Positions 10,931 through 21,337 of a stretch of DNA of 64,000 nt are shown one piece after another. The position numbers and the translations under genes were made by a program. Numbering within the stretch: the first letter of the stretch is position 1; every line of letters starts with the position of its first letter. A model generated the notes under the pieces. That model searched no databases, was not told where the DNA came from, and worked only from the letters and a program-made list of their open reading frames with translations. Source of the DNA: Candidatus Planktophila sp. (GTDB lineage Bacteria; Actinomycetota; Actinomycetes; Nanopelagicales; Nanopelagicaceae); the NCBI GenBank assembly GCA_021741905.1, contig JAIOWZ010000001.1, forward strand, positions 1-64,000, written 5' to 3'.

Positions 10931-11806
10931 CTGTGCAAGCGCCTCTGTTATATGCGGGTAATCCCAAGTAAAGCCGGCTTCCTGAAGAACATGGGGGATT
11001 ACTCGCTTTGAGCCCAGGACCTCCGAAGAAAATCCTCCGAGAACTATTCTTAGAGCCAAAGCAGGTGCAGGGAATAAGGCTGGTCGATGCATTGCACGGG
11101 CAAGGGCGGATGTGAACTCCTGATTAGTAACGGGATTTGGCGCAGTGACATTTACTGGACCTGAAATTGGATTTTCTAATGCAAAAACTATTGCGCGAAT
11201 TTGATCGTGCAAGGTGATCCAGGACCACCACTGTTTTCCATTGCCCAACTTTCCGCCAAGACCTAAGCGAAATAGTGGAAGCATCTTGCCCAGTGCGCCA
11301 CCGGTTGGGTCTAGGACAAGACCTGTACGAATTTTCACAGTGCGTGTTTCACCCGCCAGATCAGCAGCGGCTTCCCACTCGCGACAGACAGCGGCTAAGA
11401 AATCATCGCCAGCTCGATCTGTTTCAACTACGGCGCGATTACCGCTCTCGCCATACCACCCAATAGCAGATGCTGAAATAAATACCTGAGGCTTGAGCTC
11501 TGCCACAGCGTTTGCAATCGCGGTCGTACCAAGCAATCTCGAATTGAGAATCTCACTCTTATACTTTTTGTTCCATCGTTTATCACCAACTCCAACACCA
11601 GCTAAGTGAATGATTGCATCAACACCACGCAGTGGTTCAAGATCTACGAAACCTGATTGTGGATCCCACTGCACTTCATCAGGCGCAATTGGTGCGCGGC
11701 GAACCAGGCGCTGAACAGTGTGGCCTTCACTTTTTAGATGACCGACGAGTGCGGTACCAATAAGTCCTGATGCGCCCGTTATCGCTATGCGTTGTGGAAC
11801 TGGCAT
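10916..11806 (-). CDS. TIGR01777-like NAD-dependent epimerase/SDR protein
   Basis: ITGASGLIGTALVGHL; GYTE-like end (EAGFTWDYPHITEALAQL), YfcH-type. Confidence 0.85.
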   Translation of the reverse strand: MPVPQRIAITGASGLIGTALVGHLKSEGHTVQRLVRRAPIAPDEVQWDPQSGFVDLEPLRGVDAIIHLAGVGVGDKRWNKKYKSEILNSRLLGTTAIANAVAELKPQVFISASAIGWYGESGNRAVVETDRAGDDFLAAVCREWEAAADLAGETRTVKIRTGLVLDPTGGALGKMLPLFRLGLGGKLGNGKQWWSWITLHDQIRAIVFALENPISGPVNVTAPNPVTNQEFTSALARAMHRPALFPAPALALRIVLGGFSSEVLGSKRVIPHVLQEAGFTWDYPHITEALAQLVQE

Positions 11807-11813
11807 AGCTAAA

Positions 11814-13472
11814 TTACAGTCCTAAATCTGACTCGAAAGCGCCACCTTCGAGGCGTTCTTTAAGTGTTACTAAGAATCGTGCTGCATCTGCGCCATCTAC
11901 TACTCGGTGGTCATAAGACAGGCCAAGGTAAACCATGGAGCGGATCGCAATTGTTTCGCCACCATCTTCACCACGAACAACCATCGGACGCTTAACAATT
12001 GCGCCTAAGCCAAGGATTGCAACCTGTGGTTGATTGATAATTGGCGTGTCAAATAGGGCTCCACGACTTCCGGTATTGGTCAGCGTGAATGTTCCGCCAC
12101 CTAATTCATCAGGAGTTACCTTGTTATCGCGCGTGCGAGCTGCAAGATCTGCAATCTTTCGTGCCACGCCACCCATATTTAAATCACCTGCGTTAGCAAT
12201 TACCGGAACCAGCAATCCACGTTCTGTGTCAACTGCGATTCCGAGATGCTCTGTGCCGTGATAAGTGATCTGATCGCCTTCGACGGAGGAGTTCAACACT
12301 GGATGCTGTTTGAGTGCTTCACATACCGCTACTGCAAAGAACGGAAGGAATGAAAGCTTCACGCCTTCACGCGCTTCAAAACTCTCCTTTGAACGATCGC
12401 GTAGTCGAGCAATCTTTGTTACATCAACTTCAATAACAGTTGTTAGCTGCGCACTCACCTGCAATGACTCAACCATGCGTGCTGCAATAACTTTACGAAG
12501 ACGTGACATTGTCACAGTGGTGCCACGAAGTGGTGATACTGCAACGACAGGCGCTTTTGCTGCTACAGGTGCATAAGTTGAAGGTGCAGCTGCGACAGGT
12601 GCGGCAGGACGAGCAAGTGCCTCAACATCCTCGCGACGGATTCGCCCGCCGATTCCTGTGCCAGTAACTTGTGCAAGATTTACACCGAGCTCTGTTGCGA
12701 GCTTGCGAACTACAGGAGTGACATAAGCATCGGCAGGTTGCGACACAGGTGCGGCAGCCGCTGGTGCAGGCGCGGACATAACAGGTGCTGCAACGACAGG
12801 TGCAGGTGGTGGTGTAACTGGCGTGGACATAACAGGTGCTGGAGCAGCAGGTGCGGGCGTTTGCGCTGGACTATTTGCACCGCCAATTAAGCCAAGGCGG
12901 GCACCAACTGCGACAGTCGTGTCGACTGCAACATCAATAGCAAGCAGTGTTCCTGCAACTGGTGAAGGAATCTCTGTATCAACTTTGTCAGTTGAAACTT
13001 CTAGCAATGCCTCATCTACTGCCACTGAATCACCAACGTTTTTCAACCAACGCGTAACAGTTCCTTCAGAAACGCTCTCACCGAGTGCGGGCATTGTGAT
13101 CACAGTTCCTGAACCTGAGGCAGCAGGTGCAGCAGCAACTGGTGCTGGTGTTACTGGCGCAGCAGCAACTGGTTCTGGCTTTGGAACAACAGGTGCTGCA
13201 ACTGGCGCAGCAGGTGCTGGGACAGATGCAGCAGCTCCATCGGCAATGATTGCAAGTTCTGCTCCTACTGGAACAGTCTGATCAATCTGCACAACTATCT
13301 TTTGAAGAATTCCTGCAACAGGTGATGGAATCTCTGTGTCAACTTTGTCAGTTGAAACTTCTAGAAGTGGCTCATCAACATTTACATGATCACCTTCGGC
13401 TTTTAACCAACGAGTGACTGTGCCTTCGCTAACGCTTTCGCCAAGTGCTGGCATCGTTACTGAAAATGTCAT
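11814..13472 (-). CDS. sucB: 2-oxoacid dehydrogenase E2 (dihydrolipoamide succinyltransferase), two lipoyl domains
   Basis: Two lipoyl domains ([12 protein letters not shown] twice), Ala/Pro/Val linkers, E3-binding domain, catalytic [10 protein letters not shown]. Confidence 0.92.
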   Translation of the reverse strand: MTFSVTMPALGESVSEGTVTRWLKAEGDHVNVDEPLLEVSTDKVDTEIPSPVAGILQKIVVQIDQTVPVGAELAIIADGAAASVPAPAAPVAAPVVPKPEPVAAAPVTPAPVAAAPAASGSGTVITMPALGESVSEGTVTRWLKNVGDSVAVDEALLEVSTDKVDTEIPSPVAGTLLAIDVAVDTTVAVGARLGLIGGANSPAQTPAPAAPAPVMSTPVTPPPAPVVAAPVMSAPAPAAAAPVSQPADAYVTPVVRKLATELGVNLAQVTGTGIGGRIRREDVEALARPAAPVAAAPSTYAPVAAKAPVVAVSPLRGTTVTMSRLRKVIAARMVESLQVSAQLTTVIEVDVTKIARLRDRSKESFEAREGVKLSFLPFFAVAVCEALKQHPVLNSSVEGDQITYHGTEHLGIAVDTERGLLVPVIANAGDLNMGGVARKIADLAARTRDNKVTPDELGGGTFTLTNTGSRGALFDTPIINQPQVAILGLGAIVKRPMVVRGEDGGETIAIRSMVYLGLSYDHRVVDGADAARFLVTLKERLEGGAFESDLGL

Positions 13473-13487
13473 CTGTTTTCTCCTTGG

Positions 13488-14855
13488 TTATCCGTGTGCA
13501 TGTAGCGGTTTGCCTGCAAGTGCCATATGAGCTTCGCCCATGGCCTCTGACAGTGTTGGATGAGCATGGATCAAAGGAGCCACATCACTTGCACGTGCCT
13601 CCCAGTTATAAATCAATTCTGCTTCAGCTAATAATTCGCCAACTCGCGCGCCGACCATATGGACTCCCAAAACTGGGCCATCCTTTTGCGCAACTAGTTT
13701 AATTGAACCAGCTGTGTTTAGAATCTGCGCCTTACCGTTACCTGCTAAATCATATGAAAGTTCAACAACATCATGGCCTCGCTTTTTCGCCTCTGCAGTT
13801 GTTAATCCAACTGATGCAACCTCAGGCTCTGAATATGTAACACGGGGAATGCCATCGTAATTAATTGCACGAGGATTTAATCCCGCAATCTCTTCAGCCA
13901 CCAATATTCCCTCGGCAAAGCCAACGTGGGCAAGCTGCGGGGTAGGGATTAGGTCTCCAACAGCCCAGATTCCTGGAACATTGGTGCGGCACTTGTCATC
14001 AACTAGGACATAGCCACGATCCATCGCGAGACCTTGCTCTTCATAACCAATGTTGGAAGATACCGGGCCACGTCCAACAGCGACCAAGAGGATCTCAGAT
14101 GTAAATGTCTTTCCATCTTCTAAGGTCACAGTAACGCCATCTGCAGTCTTGACCGCTGATTGGAAACGAACACCTAATTCAAAATTAATTCCGCGCTTAC
14201 GAAATGCGCGCTCTAGTTGCTTACTCGATGATTCATCTTCAAGTGCGATTAAGTGTGGCAAACCTTCGATGATTGTTACTTCAGATCCAAATGATTTCCA
14301 CACCGATGCGAATTCACATCCGATCACTCCGCCACCTAAAACGATGACACTCTTTGGAACATGGTTCATCTTTGTTCCGTGATCTGAGGTAATAATTCTT
14401 TCGCCATCAATTTCGAGGCCAGGCAAAGTCTTGGCATACGAACCAGTCGCAAGAATTACATTCTTGCCGGTGTAGCGGGTTCCATTGACTTCAACGGTGT
14501 CTTTTGAAACTAATTTTCCGTGACCTTCAATAAAGGTAACTCCGCGGGATTTGACCAACCCTGACAAACCTTTGTAGAGCTTGTTGATCACGCCATCCTT
14601 ATAGGAATTAACACCAGCCATGTCGATACCATCAAATGTTGACTTCACGCCAAAATGCGCACCATCTCGAGCGCCATCTGCAATCTCTGCTGCATGCAGT
14701 AAGGCCTTGGTAGGAATACAGCCACGGTGCAAACATGTGCCGCCGACTTTGTCCGCTTCGATCAGGGCAACTGAAAGACCCAGTTGCGAGCCGCGTAACG
14801 CTGCGGCATAACCCCCGCTGCCACCACCAAGGATGACTAGATCAAATTGAGACAA
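13488..14855 (-). CDS. lpdA: Dihydrolipoyl dehydrogenase
   Basis: 455 aa; GGTCLHRGCIPTKALLHAAE redox-active cysteines; HAHPTLSEAMGEA. Confidence 0.96.
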   Translation of the reverse strand: MSQFDLVILGGGSGGYAAALRGSQLGLSVALIEADKVGGTCLHRGCIPTKALLHAAEIADGARDGAHFGVKSTFDGIDMAGVNSYKDGVINKLYKGLSGLVKSRGVTFIEGHGKLVSKDTVEVNGTRYTGKNVILATGSYAKTLPGLEIDGERIITSDHGTKMNHVPKSVIVLGGGVIGCEFASVWKSFGSEVTIIEGLPHLIALEDESSSKQLERAFRKRGINFELGVRFQSAVKTADGVTVTLEDGKTFTSEILLVAVGRGPVSSNIGYEEQGLAMDRGYVLVDDKCRTNVPGIWAVGDLIPTPQLAHVGFAEGILVAEEIAGLNPRAINYDGIPRVTYSEPEVASVGLTTAEAKKRGHDVVELSYDLAGNGKAQILNTAGSIKLVAQKDGPVLGVHMVGARVGELLAEAELIYNWEARASDVAPLIHAHPTLSEAMGEAHMALAGKPLHAHG

Positions 14856-14941
14856 CGAACAACTCCTCTCACATGCCCAAGTGGGCTAGGTACCTATCTT
14901 GCCTCAAAGAGGGTCAAACCTCACAATGCTAAGGGGCAGAT

Positions 14942-16432
14942 TTACGCTTGTTCGGCCAATGTCACAAGTGATCTAAGGGCAATACCTGTTCCACCGACTG
15001 GGGTGTAGCCATGGGGCTTGGCCTCGTTGTAGGCCGGGCCTGCAATATCAAGGTGTAGCCAAGGAAGTTCTGGGTTAACAAAATCTTTTAAGAACAATCC
15101 AGCCACCAGCATGCCACCCATTCGGTCACCAATGTTTGCAAGATCTGCAACTGGTGAATCTAATGAGGCGCGCAGCTCTTCCGGAAGTGGCATTGGCCAG
15201 AACTGTTCACCGCATTGCGCGGCAACCTGCAAAAAGGCATCGCTAAATTCTTGATTGTTTGTCATAACCGCACTTGTGCGAGTTCCTAATGCAATAACTT
15301 GTGCACCGGTCAAGGTAGCAACATCAATGATGCCATCTAACTTGTTTTTAGAGCTTTGCGCCTTCATTAAGCCATCGGCTAGAACTAGACGACCTTCAGC
15401 ATCGGGGTTAAGGACTTCAACAGTCTTTCCACCAAAGATTGTGATGATGTCACTTGGTCGTGTTGCTGTATCACTTGGCATATTTTCTGCCAACGGAGCC
15501 CAGCACTCAATTGCAACATTTAGCTTTAACTCTGCAATCGCAACAACTGCAGCACTAACTGCTGCAGCACCACTCATATCTGATTTCATTGCTTCCATGC
15601 CAGCGGCTGGCTTTAACGCAAGCCCACCTGTGTCAAAGGTGATTCCTTTGCCAACAAATGCATAACGCTTTGCAGCCTTGCCCTTTGGTGTGTAAGAAAT
15701 ATGTAGTAATCGTGGTGGGTTAGCAGAGCCTTGTCCCACACCAATAATTCCACCGAAACCTTGAGCCTTTAATTGCTTTTCATCCCACACCTGAATCTTT
15801 AACCCAGATTTCACGCCGCCTGCAGATTTAACAACTGTGGCTAATTTCTTTGTGAATGAATCTGGAGTCAAGTGGCTTGGAGGAGTATTGATCAGGTCAC
15901 GAACAAGGTAGGTGTACTTGGCAATTACTGCCGCACGCACAACAGATGCCTTTGCCTCGGCAGATGCTGCCAACTTTGAATGCACTGTGATTGCTTTTAA
16001 AGGTGCTTTGTGATCATCCTTAGTTGAACCACGGAACTCTGTGAATGAATAAGCACCAAGGGCCGCACCTTCTGCAACAGCGGCTACCTCAGCCAGACTT
16101 TTGGCAGGTAATGAGAATGTTGCTGCTGGGTTTCCTGCTAATGCGCGCGATGCGCTTCCAGCAGCTCTGCGTAATGTTTCATGGGAGTAGGTTGCTGATT
16201 TCTTTCCAAGCCCTGTAAAAACAATCAGGCGAACATGGGAACCAGGAAGTTTTGTTACCTCATCGGCCTTTCCGGTCGCTCCCATGTCTACCAACTGGGA
16301 AAGAATGGTTTTGGTATCGATGGCCATATCTCCGGCTTCGATAGCGATTCCACCCTTCGAATTTGTTGAGGCCAGTCCTAAAACCAAAACCTCATCTTTT
16401 ACGACGCCATCAGAAATCTTTAATGTGCTCAT
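14942..16432 (-). CDS. pepA: Leucyl (M17) aminopeptidase
   Basis: NPDAEGRLVLADGL and GKGITFDTGG motifs; ATG 16432 preceded by TACCCT-N7. Confidence 0.93.
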   Translation of the reverse strand: MSTLKISDGVVKDEVLVLGLASTNSKGGIAIEAGDMAIDTKTILSQLVDMGATGKADEVTKLPGSHVRLIVFTGLGKKSATYSHETLRRAAGSASRALAGNPAATFSLPAKSLAEVAAVAEGAALGAYSFTEFRGSTKDDHKAPLKAITVHSKLAASAEAKASVVRAAVIAKYTYLVRDLINTPPSHLTPDSFTKKLATVVKSAGGVKSGLKIQVWDEKQLKAQGFGGIIGVGQGSANPPRLLHISYTPKGKAAKRYAFVGKGITFDTGGLALKPAAGMEAMKSDMSGAAAVSAAVVAIAELKLNVAIECWAPLAENMPSDTATRPSDIITIFGGKTVEVLNPDAEGRLVLADGLMKAQSSKNKLDGIIDVATLTGAQVIALGTRTSAVMTNNQEFSDAFLQVAAQCGEQFWPMPLPEELRASLDSPVADLANIGDRMGGMLVAGLFLKDFVNPELPWLHLDIAGPAYNEAKPHGYTPVGGTGIALRSLVTLAEQA

Positions 16433-16470
16433 AAGGAGAAGGGTAATAGATGTATTGGTAGGTTTGTGCA

Positions 16471-17559
16471 ATGAAGATTTCGCCCCTTAATCAAAAGCAT
16501 CTCGACCTGAACGCCAAAATGGCCGACTTTGGTGGATGGATGATGCCCATTGAGTACCCAGGCGCAGGCGTATTAGCCGAGCATGCTGCTGTTCGTGAGC
16601 GTGTAGGAATTTTTGATGTTTCCCATTTGGGTAAAGCCTCAGTTACAGGAGTCGGAGCTCTAGCCTTCTTGAACCAATGCCTGACAAATGATCTAACAAA
16701 GATTCAGGATGGCTCTGCTCAGTACACATTGCTGTGCACCCCGCAAGGTGGGGTAGTAGATGACCTGATCGCGTATCGAAATAGTGAAACAGATTTCTTC
16801 CTTGTACCAAACGCTTCTAACACCACCGATGTGGTCGCTGTTTTGCAAAAGCAGGCACCATCTGAAATAACAGTAACAAATCTGCATAATGATTACGCAG
16901 TATTAGCGGTGCAGGGTCCATTGGCTCCACAAGTTCTTGCTGCTCTTGGAATAAGTACAGATATTGATTACATGGCATTTGCACATGTCAATATTGCAGG
17001 TGCTGATGTGATTTTGTGTCGCACCGGATACACAGGCGAGCTCGGGTATGAGTTACTTCCACACACTAAAGATGCAGTTGCGGTGTGGGATGCATTGGTC
17101 GCTGCGATCACTCCGCTTGATGGATTGATCTGCGGACTGGGTGCACGCGACACATTGCGTACCGAAATGGGATATCCATTACACGGTCATGAATTATCTC
17201 TAGGCATATCACCAGTTGAAGCCAGTGCCTCATGGGCTGTTGGTTGGAAGAAGGAGTCATTTATTGGCTCAGACGTATTACTTTCCCAAAAGGGTGGATC
17301 AGTAGAGCGCAAGAGCGTTGCCATCAAATCACTTGATCGCGGAATCCCACGAGCAGGAATGAGTGTTAAGAACTCTAAGGGTGACGTGGTTGGGGAAGTA
17401 ACGAGTGGAACATTTTCCCCAACACTTAAACACGGAATAGCTTTGGCTTTACTCTCAAAGGATGTTGCAGTTGGGGATGAATTAATAGTTGATGTGCGTG
17501 GACGTGATTCACTCTGTGAAGTGGTCAAACTTCCTTTTGTGACTTCACGCGTCCGCTAA
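16471..17559 (+). CDS. gcvT: Glycine cleavage system aminomethyltransferase (T protein)
   Basis: 362 aa GcvT; RTGYTGELGYEL; ATG preceded by TAGGTT-N6. Confidence 0.93.
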   Translation: MKISPLNQKHLDLNAKMADFGGWMMPIEYPGAGVLAEHAAVRERVGIFDVSHLGKASVTGVGALAFLNQCLTNDLTKIQDGSAQYTLLCTPQGGVVDDLIAYRNSETDFFLVPNASNTTDVVAVLQKQAPSEITVTNLHNDYAVLAVQGPLAPQVLAALGISTDIDYMAFAHVNIAGADVILCRTGYTGELGYELLPHTKDAVAVWDALVAAITPLDGLICGLGARDTLRTEMGYPLHGHELSLGISPVEASASWAVGWKKESFIGSDVLLSQKGGSVERKSVAIKSLDRGIPRAGMSVKNSKGDVVGEVTSGTFSPTLKHGIALALLSKDVAVGDELIVDVRGRDSLCEVVKLPFVTSRVR

Positions 17560-18337
17560 AAACAACTGGAGTTGAGAAAGCCGCTCGTGTATAGGCGCGG
17601 CGAAGTGCGGATAAAACCGATGGACCAGTAAAGGCAATTAATGCGCAGGTAAAGACTGCTCGTGGTATGTCCCAGGCCATCGCGCTAGCAAAGTGGAATG
17701 TGATGAACCGGCCGAAGTTTTCAGATAGTGAGCCGCCAGGAATGTAGGAGAGCTGGGTATTGCCTCCTAACGCCCATGGCCAAAACTGTAGATCCATGAG
17801 GACTCCAAAAGTTCCAGCAGCCAGTGCGCCAAAGACTAAAAGCATTGCGATTTCGCTTTTGCCTGAAACCTTTTTTGGTAACAATCCTGCGGCCATACCT
17901 ATCCAGGCAGCGGCAAACATTTGATAGCCAAGCCAAGGTCCAAGGCCACCGGTTAGTAACGCTGATGCAAACATGGAAATAATGCCGAGCAGAAATCCAA
18001 ATGATGCTCCAAATACGCGCGCACTCAAAATCAAAACAAACCACATTGGTTCAATTCCGACGGCGCCTGCTCCTAGTGGTCGAAGCGCAGAAATGAGCGC
18101 TGCTAAAACACCCAATAATGCAACAGATTTAGCATCTAATCGGGCAGATGAAATTTCAAAGATGACTAATATAAATGCAGCGATAATTGCGATCCAAGAG
18201 AATAACTGCGTTCGAGGTAAGTCCTGACCTGCATAGAAAAATGGCCAGATGAAACCAGCAATACTAAATAGAGATGCGATGAACAGAACTAAGGAGTTCT
18301 TTGCAGTAAATCTAATGACTCCATCTGTCAGCATCAT
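17525..18337 (-). CDS. ECF transporter substrate-specific (S) component, probable cobalamin
   Basis: Polytopic 270 aa with ECF S-like ALISALRPLGAGAVGIEPMWFVLILSARVFGASFGFLLG; same operon as EcfA/EcfT downstream of a cobalamin riboswitch. Confidence 0.78.
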   Translation of the reverse strand: MMLTDGVIRFTAKNSLVLFIASLFSIAGFIWPFFYAGQDLPRTQLFSWIAIIAAFILVIFEISSARLDAKSVALLGVLAALISALRPLGAGAVGIEPMWFVLILSARVFGASFGFLLGIISMFASALLTGGLGPWLGYQMFAAAWIGMAAGLLPKKVSGKSEIAMLLVFGALAAGTFGVLMDLQFWPWALGGNTQLSYIPGGSLSENFGRFITFHFASAMAWDIPRAVFTCALIAFTGPSVLSALRRAYTRAAFSTPVVFSGRVKSQKEV

Positions 18338-19941
18338 TTGTGGGCCTGGATCGCTGCAACTACATCTGAAACCTTCAACCAGGGCTGTGGCGACATAACC
18401 TTTGAAACTTGTGGCGCAAAGGCAGGAGAAGATAGAAGCACATCAAGTGTTGTCCCATCGGCAACAATGTCACCGTCGGCAAGAAACATAACTCTTGTGG
18501 CCAATTCAGCCACTAGCTCAACATCATGAGTTGCTAGGACAACGCACTTTCTGGTTGCTTGAGCAAACTCAATAAGAATTCTTGTTAGCTCTTTTTTGGC
18601 TTGATAATCAAGCCCACGTGTTGGTTCATCCAGAATTAACACACCAGGATTTGATGATAAAACAATGCTTAAGGCAAGGCCTAGCCTTTGACCTTCTGAT
18701 AAATCACGTGGGTGAGTTGTGGGCAATACTCCTGGAACAAGTTGTTGCAGTATCTGAGCAGTAGTTCCGTTAGGCATTTGATTGTCTTTATCAGCCTGAT
18801 CACACTCAATCTGTACGCTTTGGCCATACAAAAGATCACTTGGCTCTTGCGGGATAAATCCAATCGTGGATCTGCGTTCCTTGCCTTTGAGGTTTTGCGG
18901 ATTAAAGCCAGAGACATCTACAAAACCAGTTGCCAAATGCGAAATGCCAGCCAGGGATTTAAGAAGTGAGCTTTTGCCAGCACCATTTCGTCCCATAATT
19001 GCAACGATTTCATTACTAGCGATGGTCGCACTCAAAGATTTCAGAGCCGGCTTTCCGTCATATGTCACAGAAAGATCGCTGACCTTAATAATTGTTTCTC
19101 CATTTTGCCTTGGAGCTGCATCCTTTTCAATATATTCTTTGCCCCGAATATCTGCCGTCATTCGACGCATTTCGCGAACTGATACTCCAATTTCTTTTAA
19201 ACCCAAGGCTCGTGCCAAATGAACGATTGGGGGAGCAATGGGCGAATGCAGCAAGATGTCTTCAGGTGTACCAACCTGGGCAACACCTGCGCCATTGATG
19301 TGAACGATGCGGTCAGCAAATTGAATTACTCGCTCTAGCTTATGTTCTGCAATAACGACGGTAAGACTTAAGTCATGTACTAATCGATGCAAAATTGATA
19401 GGACTTCTTCAGCAGCGATGGGATCTAGCGCGCTAGTGGGCTCATCCAAAACTAACACCTTTGGATGTGCGACCAATGCCGAGCCAATCGCAACACGTTG
19501 TTGTTCTCCGCCGCTGAGTGTGGCAATAGATCGATCGCGCAAGGGCGCGAGACTTAACAGATCAAGGACTTCTTCAACCCTTTTGCGCATAACATCGTTT
19601 GGAAGATTTAAGGTCTCCATACCAAAGGCCAACTCTTCTTCAACGGTGTCTGCTACAAAGCCATTGGCAGGGTTTTGACCAACAATTCCAATTAGATGTG
19701 CCATGCCACCAGGCTTAACCAGCTGAGTTGAGCTACCGTCAACACTGACATCGCCAGCCAGGATTCCACCTGTGTGGTGGGGGACTAAACCGTTGATCAA
19801 ACGCAAAAGTGAAGATTTACCAGAACCTGTTGGACCAATGACCAGGACCATTTCGCCCTCTGCAATTTCAAGGTTCAAGTTTTCTAGAACTGTAGTTGTT
19901 GAGTTTGGATAAATCAGAGAAACATTTGAAAATTTAATCAT
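18334..19941 (-). CDS. ECF transporter duplicated ATPase (two ABC domains)
   Basis: Two Walker A (GPTGSGKSSLL, GRNGAGKSSLL) and two signature regions (LSGGEQQR, LSEGQRLG); ATG at 19941 rather than ORF start 19998. Confidence 0.92.
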   Translation of the reverse strand: MIKFSNVSLIYPNSTTTVLENLNLEIAEGEMVLVIGPTGSGKSSLLRLINGLVPHHTGGILAGDVSVDGSSTQLVKPGGMAHLIGIVGQNPANGFVADTVEEELAFGMETLNLPNDVMRKRVEEVLDLLSLAPLRDRSIATLSGGEQQRVAIGSALVAHPKVLVLDEPTSALDPIAAEEVLSILHRLVHDLSLTVVIAEHKLERVIQFADRIVHINGAGVAQVGTPEDILLHSPIAPPIVHLARALGLKEIGVSVREMRRMTADIRGKEYIEKDAAPRQNGETIIKVSDLSVTYDGKPALKSLSATIASNEIVAIMGRNGAGKSSLLKSLAGISHLATGFVDVSGFNPQNLKGKERRSTIGFIPQEPSDLLYGQSVQIECDQADKDNQMPNGTTAQILQQLVPGVLPTTHPRDLSEGQRLGLALSIVLSSNPGVLILDEPTRGLDYQAKKELTRILIEFAQATRKCVVLATHDVELVAELATRVMFLADGDIVADGTTLDVLLSSPAFAPQVSKVMSPQPWLKVSDVVAAIQAHK

Positions 19942-20684
19942 GACAAACCGAGCACAATCAGTGCGGTGCATACGACTGCGGAGTCTGCAGCTCGCCATTT
20001 GATGGGGCGATATCTAGAACGTTTTTTGTTAACGCCGTAACCGCGACTATCCATCGCAGCTGCTAGATCCAAGGAGCGAGCAAGAGATTCCTCAAGGAGA
20101 GGAATTGCAACTCTTCGCCACGAAGTAAAACCACGCAAAGATTGACCTCGCAGTTTTTGTGCCTGGCGGATACGAGAAACCGAACTAACTAGTTGCGGTA
20201 GGACTGAAGTTGCAATAACTATTGAGATACCAAATTCATAAATGTAGACCGGAAGTACTCGTAGCAAGCGGTGGGGGCTTGTCAATGAGGCAGCAGCGCC
20301 AAAGATGACGATGATCGCACAAATCAAAATACCTTCAGTTAGGGCCGATGTTAAGCGCTCTGCAGTAACTGTTCCACCTATTCGGATACCTGGCATCCAG
20401 CTAGGTAAAGGAAGTATCGGAAGTGTAAAAAGTGTTGTGCCGGGAATTGGCACACCTATCAACACACCAATACATGTTCTAACAAGCAAAATCCATGCAG
20501 ATAACTTCAGAGTCCAATTAAAGCTTTTGCCCCATGGGGCGTTCTCGCGATTGATGAAAACGACAACTGCAACTGCACCCACGCAACAGATAGTGAATAC
20601 GGTGTTATCGAAACGAATGACCGCTATGGCCAATCCGATCGCCCATATCCACCAAGTCAGTGGGTGCAGAGACAGTTTTTTCAT
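19938..20684 (-). CDS. ECF transporter transmembrane (T) component, CbiQ-like
   Basis: 248 aa membrane protein with coupling segments RIRQAQKLRGQSL and LAAAMDSRGYG; ATGA overlap with EcfA. Confidence 0.88.
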   Translation of the reverse strand: MKKLSLHPLTWWIWAIGLAIAVIRFDNTVFTICCVGAVAVVVFINRENAPWGKSFNWTLKLSAWILLVRTCIGVLIGVPIPGTTLFTLPILPLPSWMPGIRIGGTVTAERLTSALTEGILICAIIVIFGAAASLTSPHRLLRVLPVYIYEFGISIVIATSVLPQLVSSVSRIRQAQKLRGQSLRGFTSWRRVAIPLLEESLARSLDLAAAMDSRGYGVNKKRSRYRPIKWRAADSAVVCTALIVLGLS

Positions 20685-20687
20685 TAA

Positions 20688-21209
20688 CTATTTTTTGATA
20701 AGTGATTTAGGAGTTGGTATTTCCACACCACACTCTTTTGCTGGATAACCAGCTAATCCGCAGATAAGTCCTGAACTTGCAGCACGAATCTTTGTCACTT
20801 GTCCCAGCACATCGATGCCCTGGGATTCCTTTGCCACTCGAACACAGGTTGTAATCGTCTTCCTAACCTTTTCACCCTTGGGTGCATATGCCGAAGATCC
20901 GAAGTCAATTACTAATCCAATTCGCTTGGTGTCCTTGTCAGCTTTCACGCCGGCGCAGATACTTTTGAAATCAGGCTTTACGCGTGGCAGGACAGATGGA
21001 ATGTCATCTGAGCTAAACACAAATGACCAACCTTCAACAGAGCCATCGGCGATATCCACTGTTGGTCCTGTCATTGCAGCAGTCCAGACAGTTTTACCTG
21101 GGGCTGCTTGGAAATATCCCCAGTAGCGCCAACCTTTTTCGGCAGCTTGCGCGGAAGGGGTAACGAATGTGGAGATAAGAATTATTGCCAATACTATTTT
21201 GAACTTCAT
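20688..21209 (-). CDS. Secreted SCO2322-like protein of unknown function
   Basis: Signal peptide MKFKIVLAIILISTFVTPSAQAA followed by EKGWRYWGYFQAAPGKTVWTAAMTGPTVDIADGSVEGWSFVFSS; first gene after the riboswitch. Confidence 0.7.
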   Translation of the reverse strand: MKFKIVLAIILISTFVTPSAQAAEKGWRYWGYFQAAPGKTVWTAAMTGPTVDIADGSVEGWSFVFSSDDIPSVLPRVKPDFKSICAGVKADKDTKRIGLVIDFGSSAYAPKGEKVRKTITTCVRVAKESQGIDVLGQVTKIRAASSGLICGLAGYPAKECGVEIPTPKSLIKK

Positions 21210-21337
21210 TGCTGTGGGGCCTCTCGAATATGAAAGAGTCTCACAGGGAGTGAACCGCACAACGATAGGAAGGATTAATCCACACATCTTGTGTTAGGAG
21301 CACACCCCGCAAACCTCGGCGGGTGTTTGTCTCATCT

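Noticed and set aside
12669-13281. Plus-strand ORFs antisense to sucB (73 and 152 aa, repetitive)
   Set aside because: Antisense of the Ala/Pro/Val linker and lipoyl domains; low-complexity artefacts.
16433-16470. Possible glycine riboswitch upstream of gcvT
   Set aside because: Only 38 bp of intergenic space and no aptamer-like sequence.
19942-19998. N-terminal extension of the EcfA ATPase in the ORF track
   Set aside because: Extension MASCRLRSRMHRTDCARFV lies inside ecfT coding sequence; ATG 19941 with 4-bp overlap is the plausible start.
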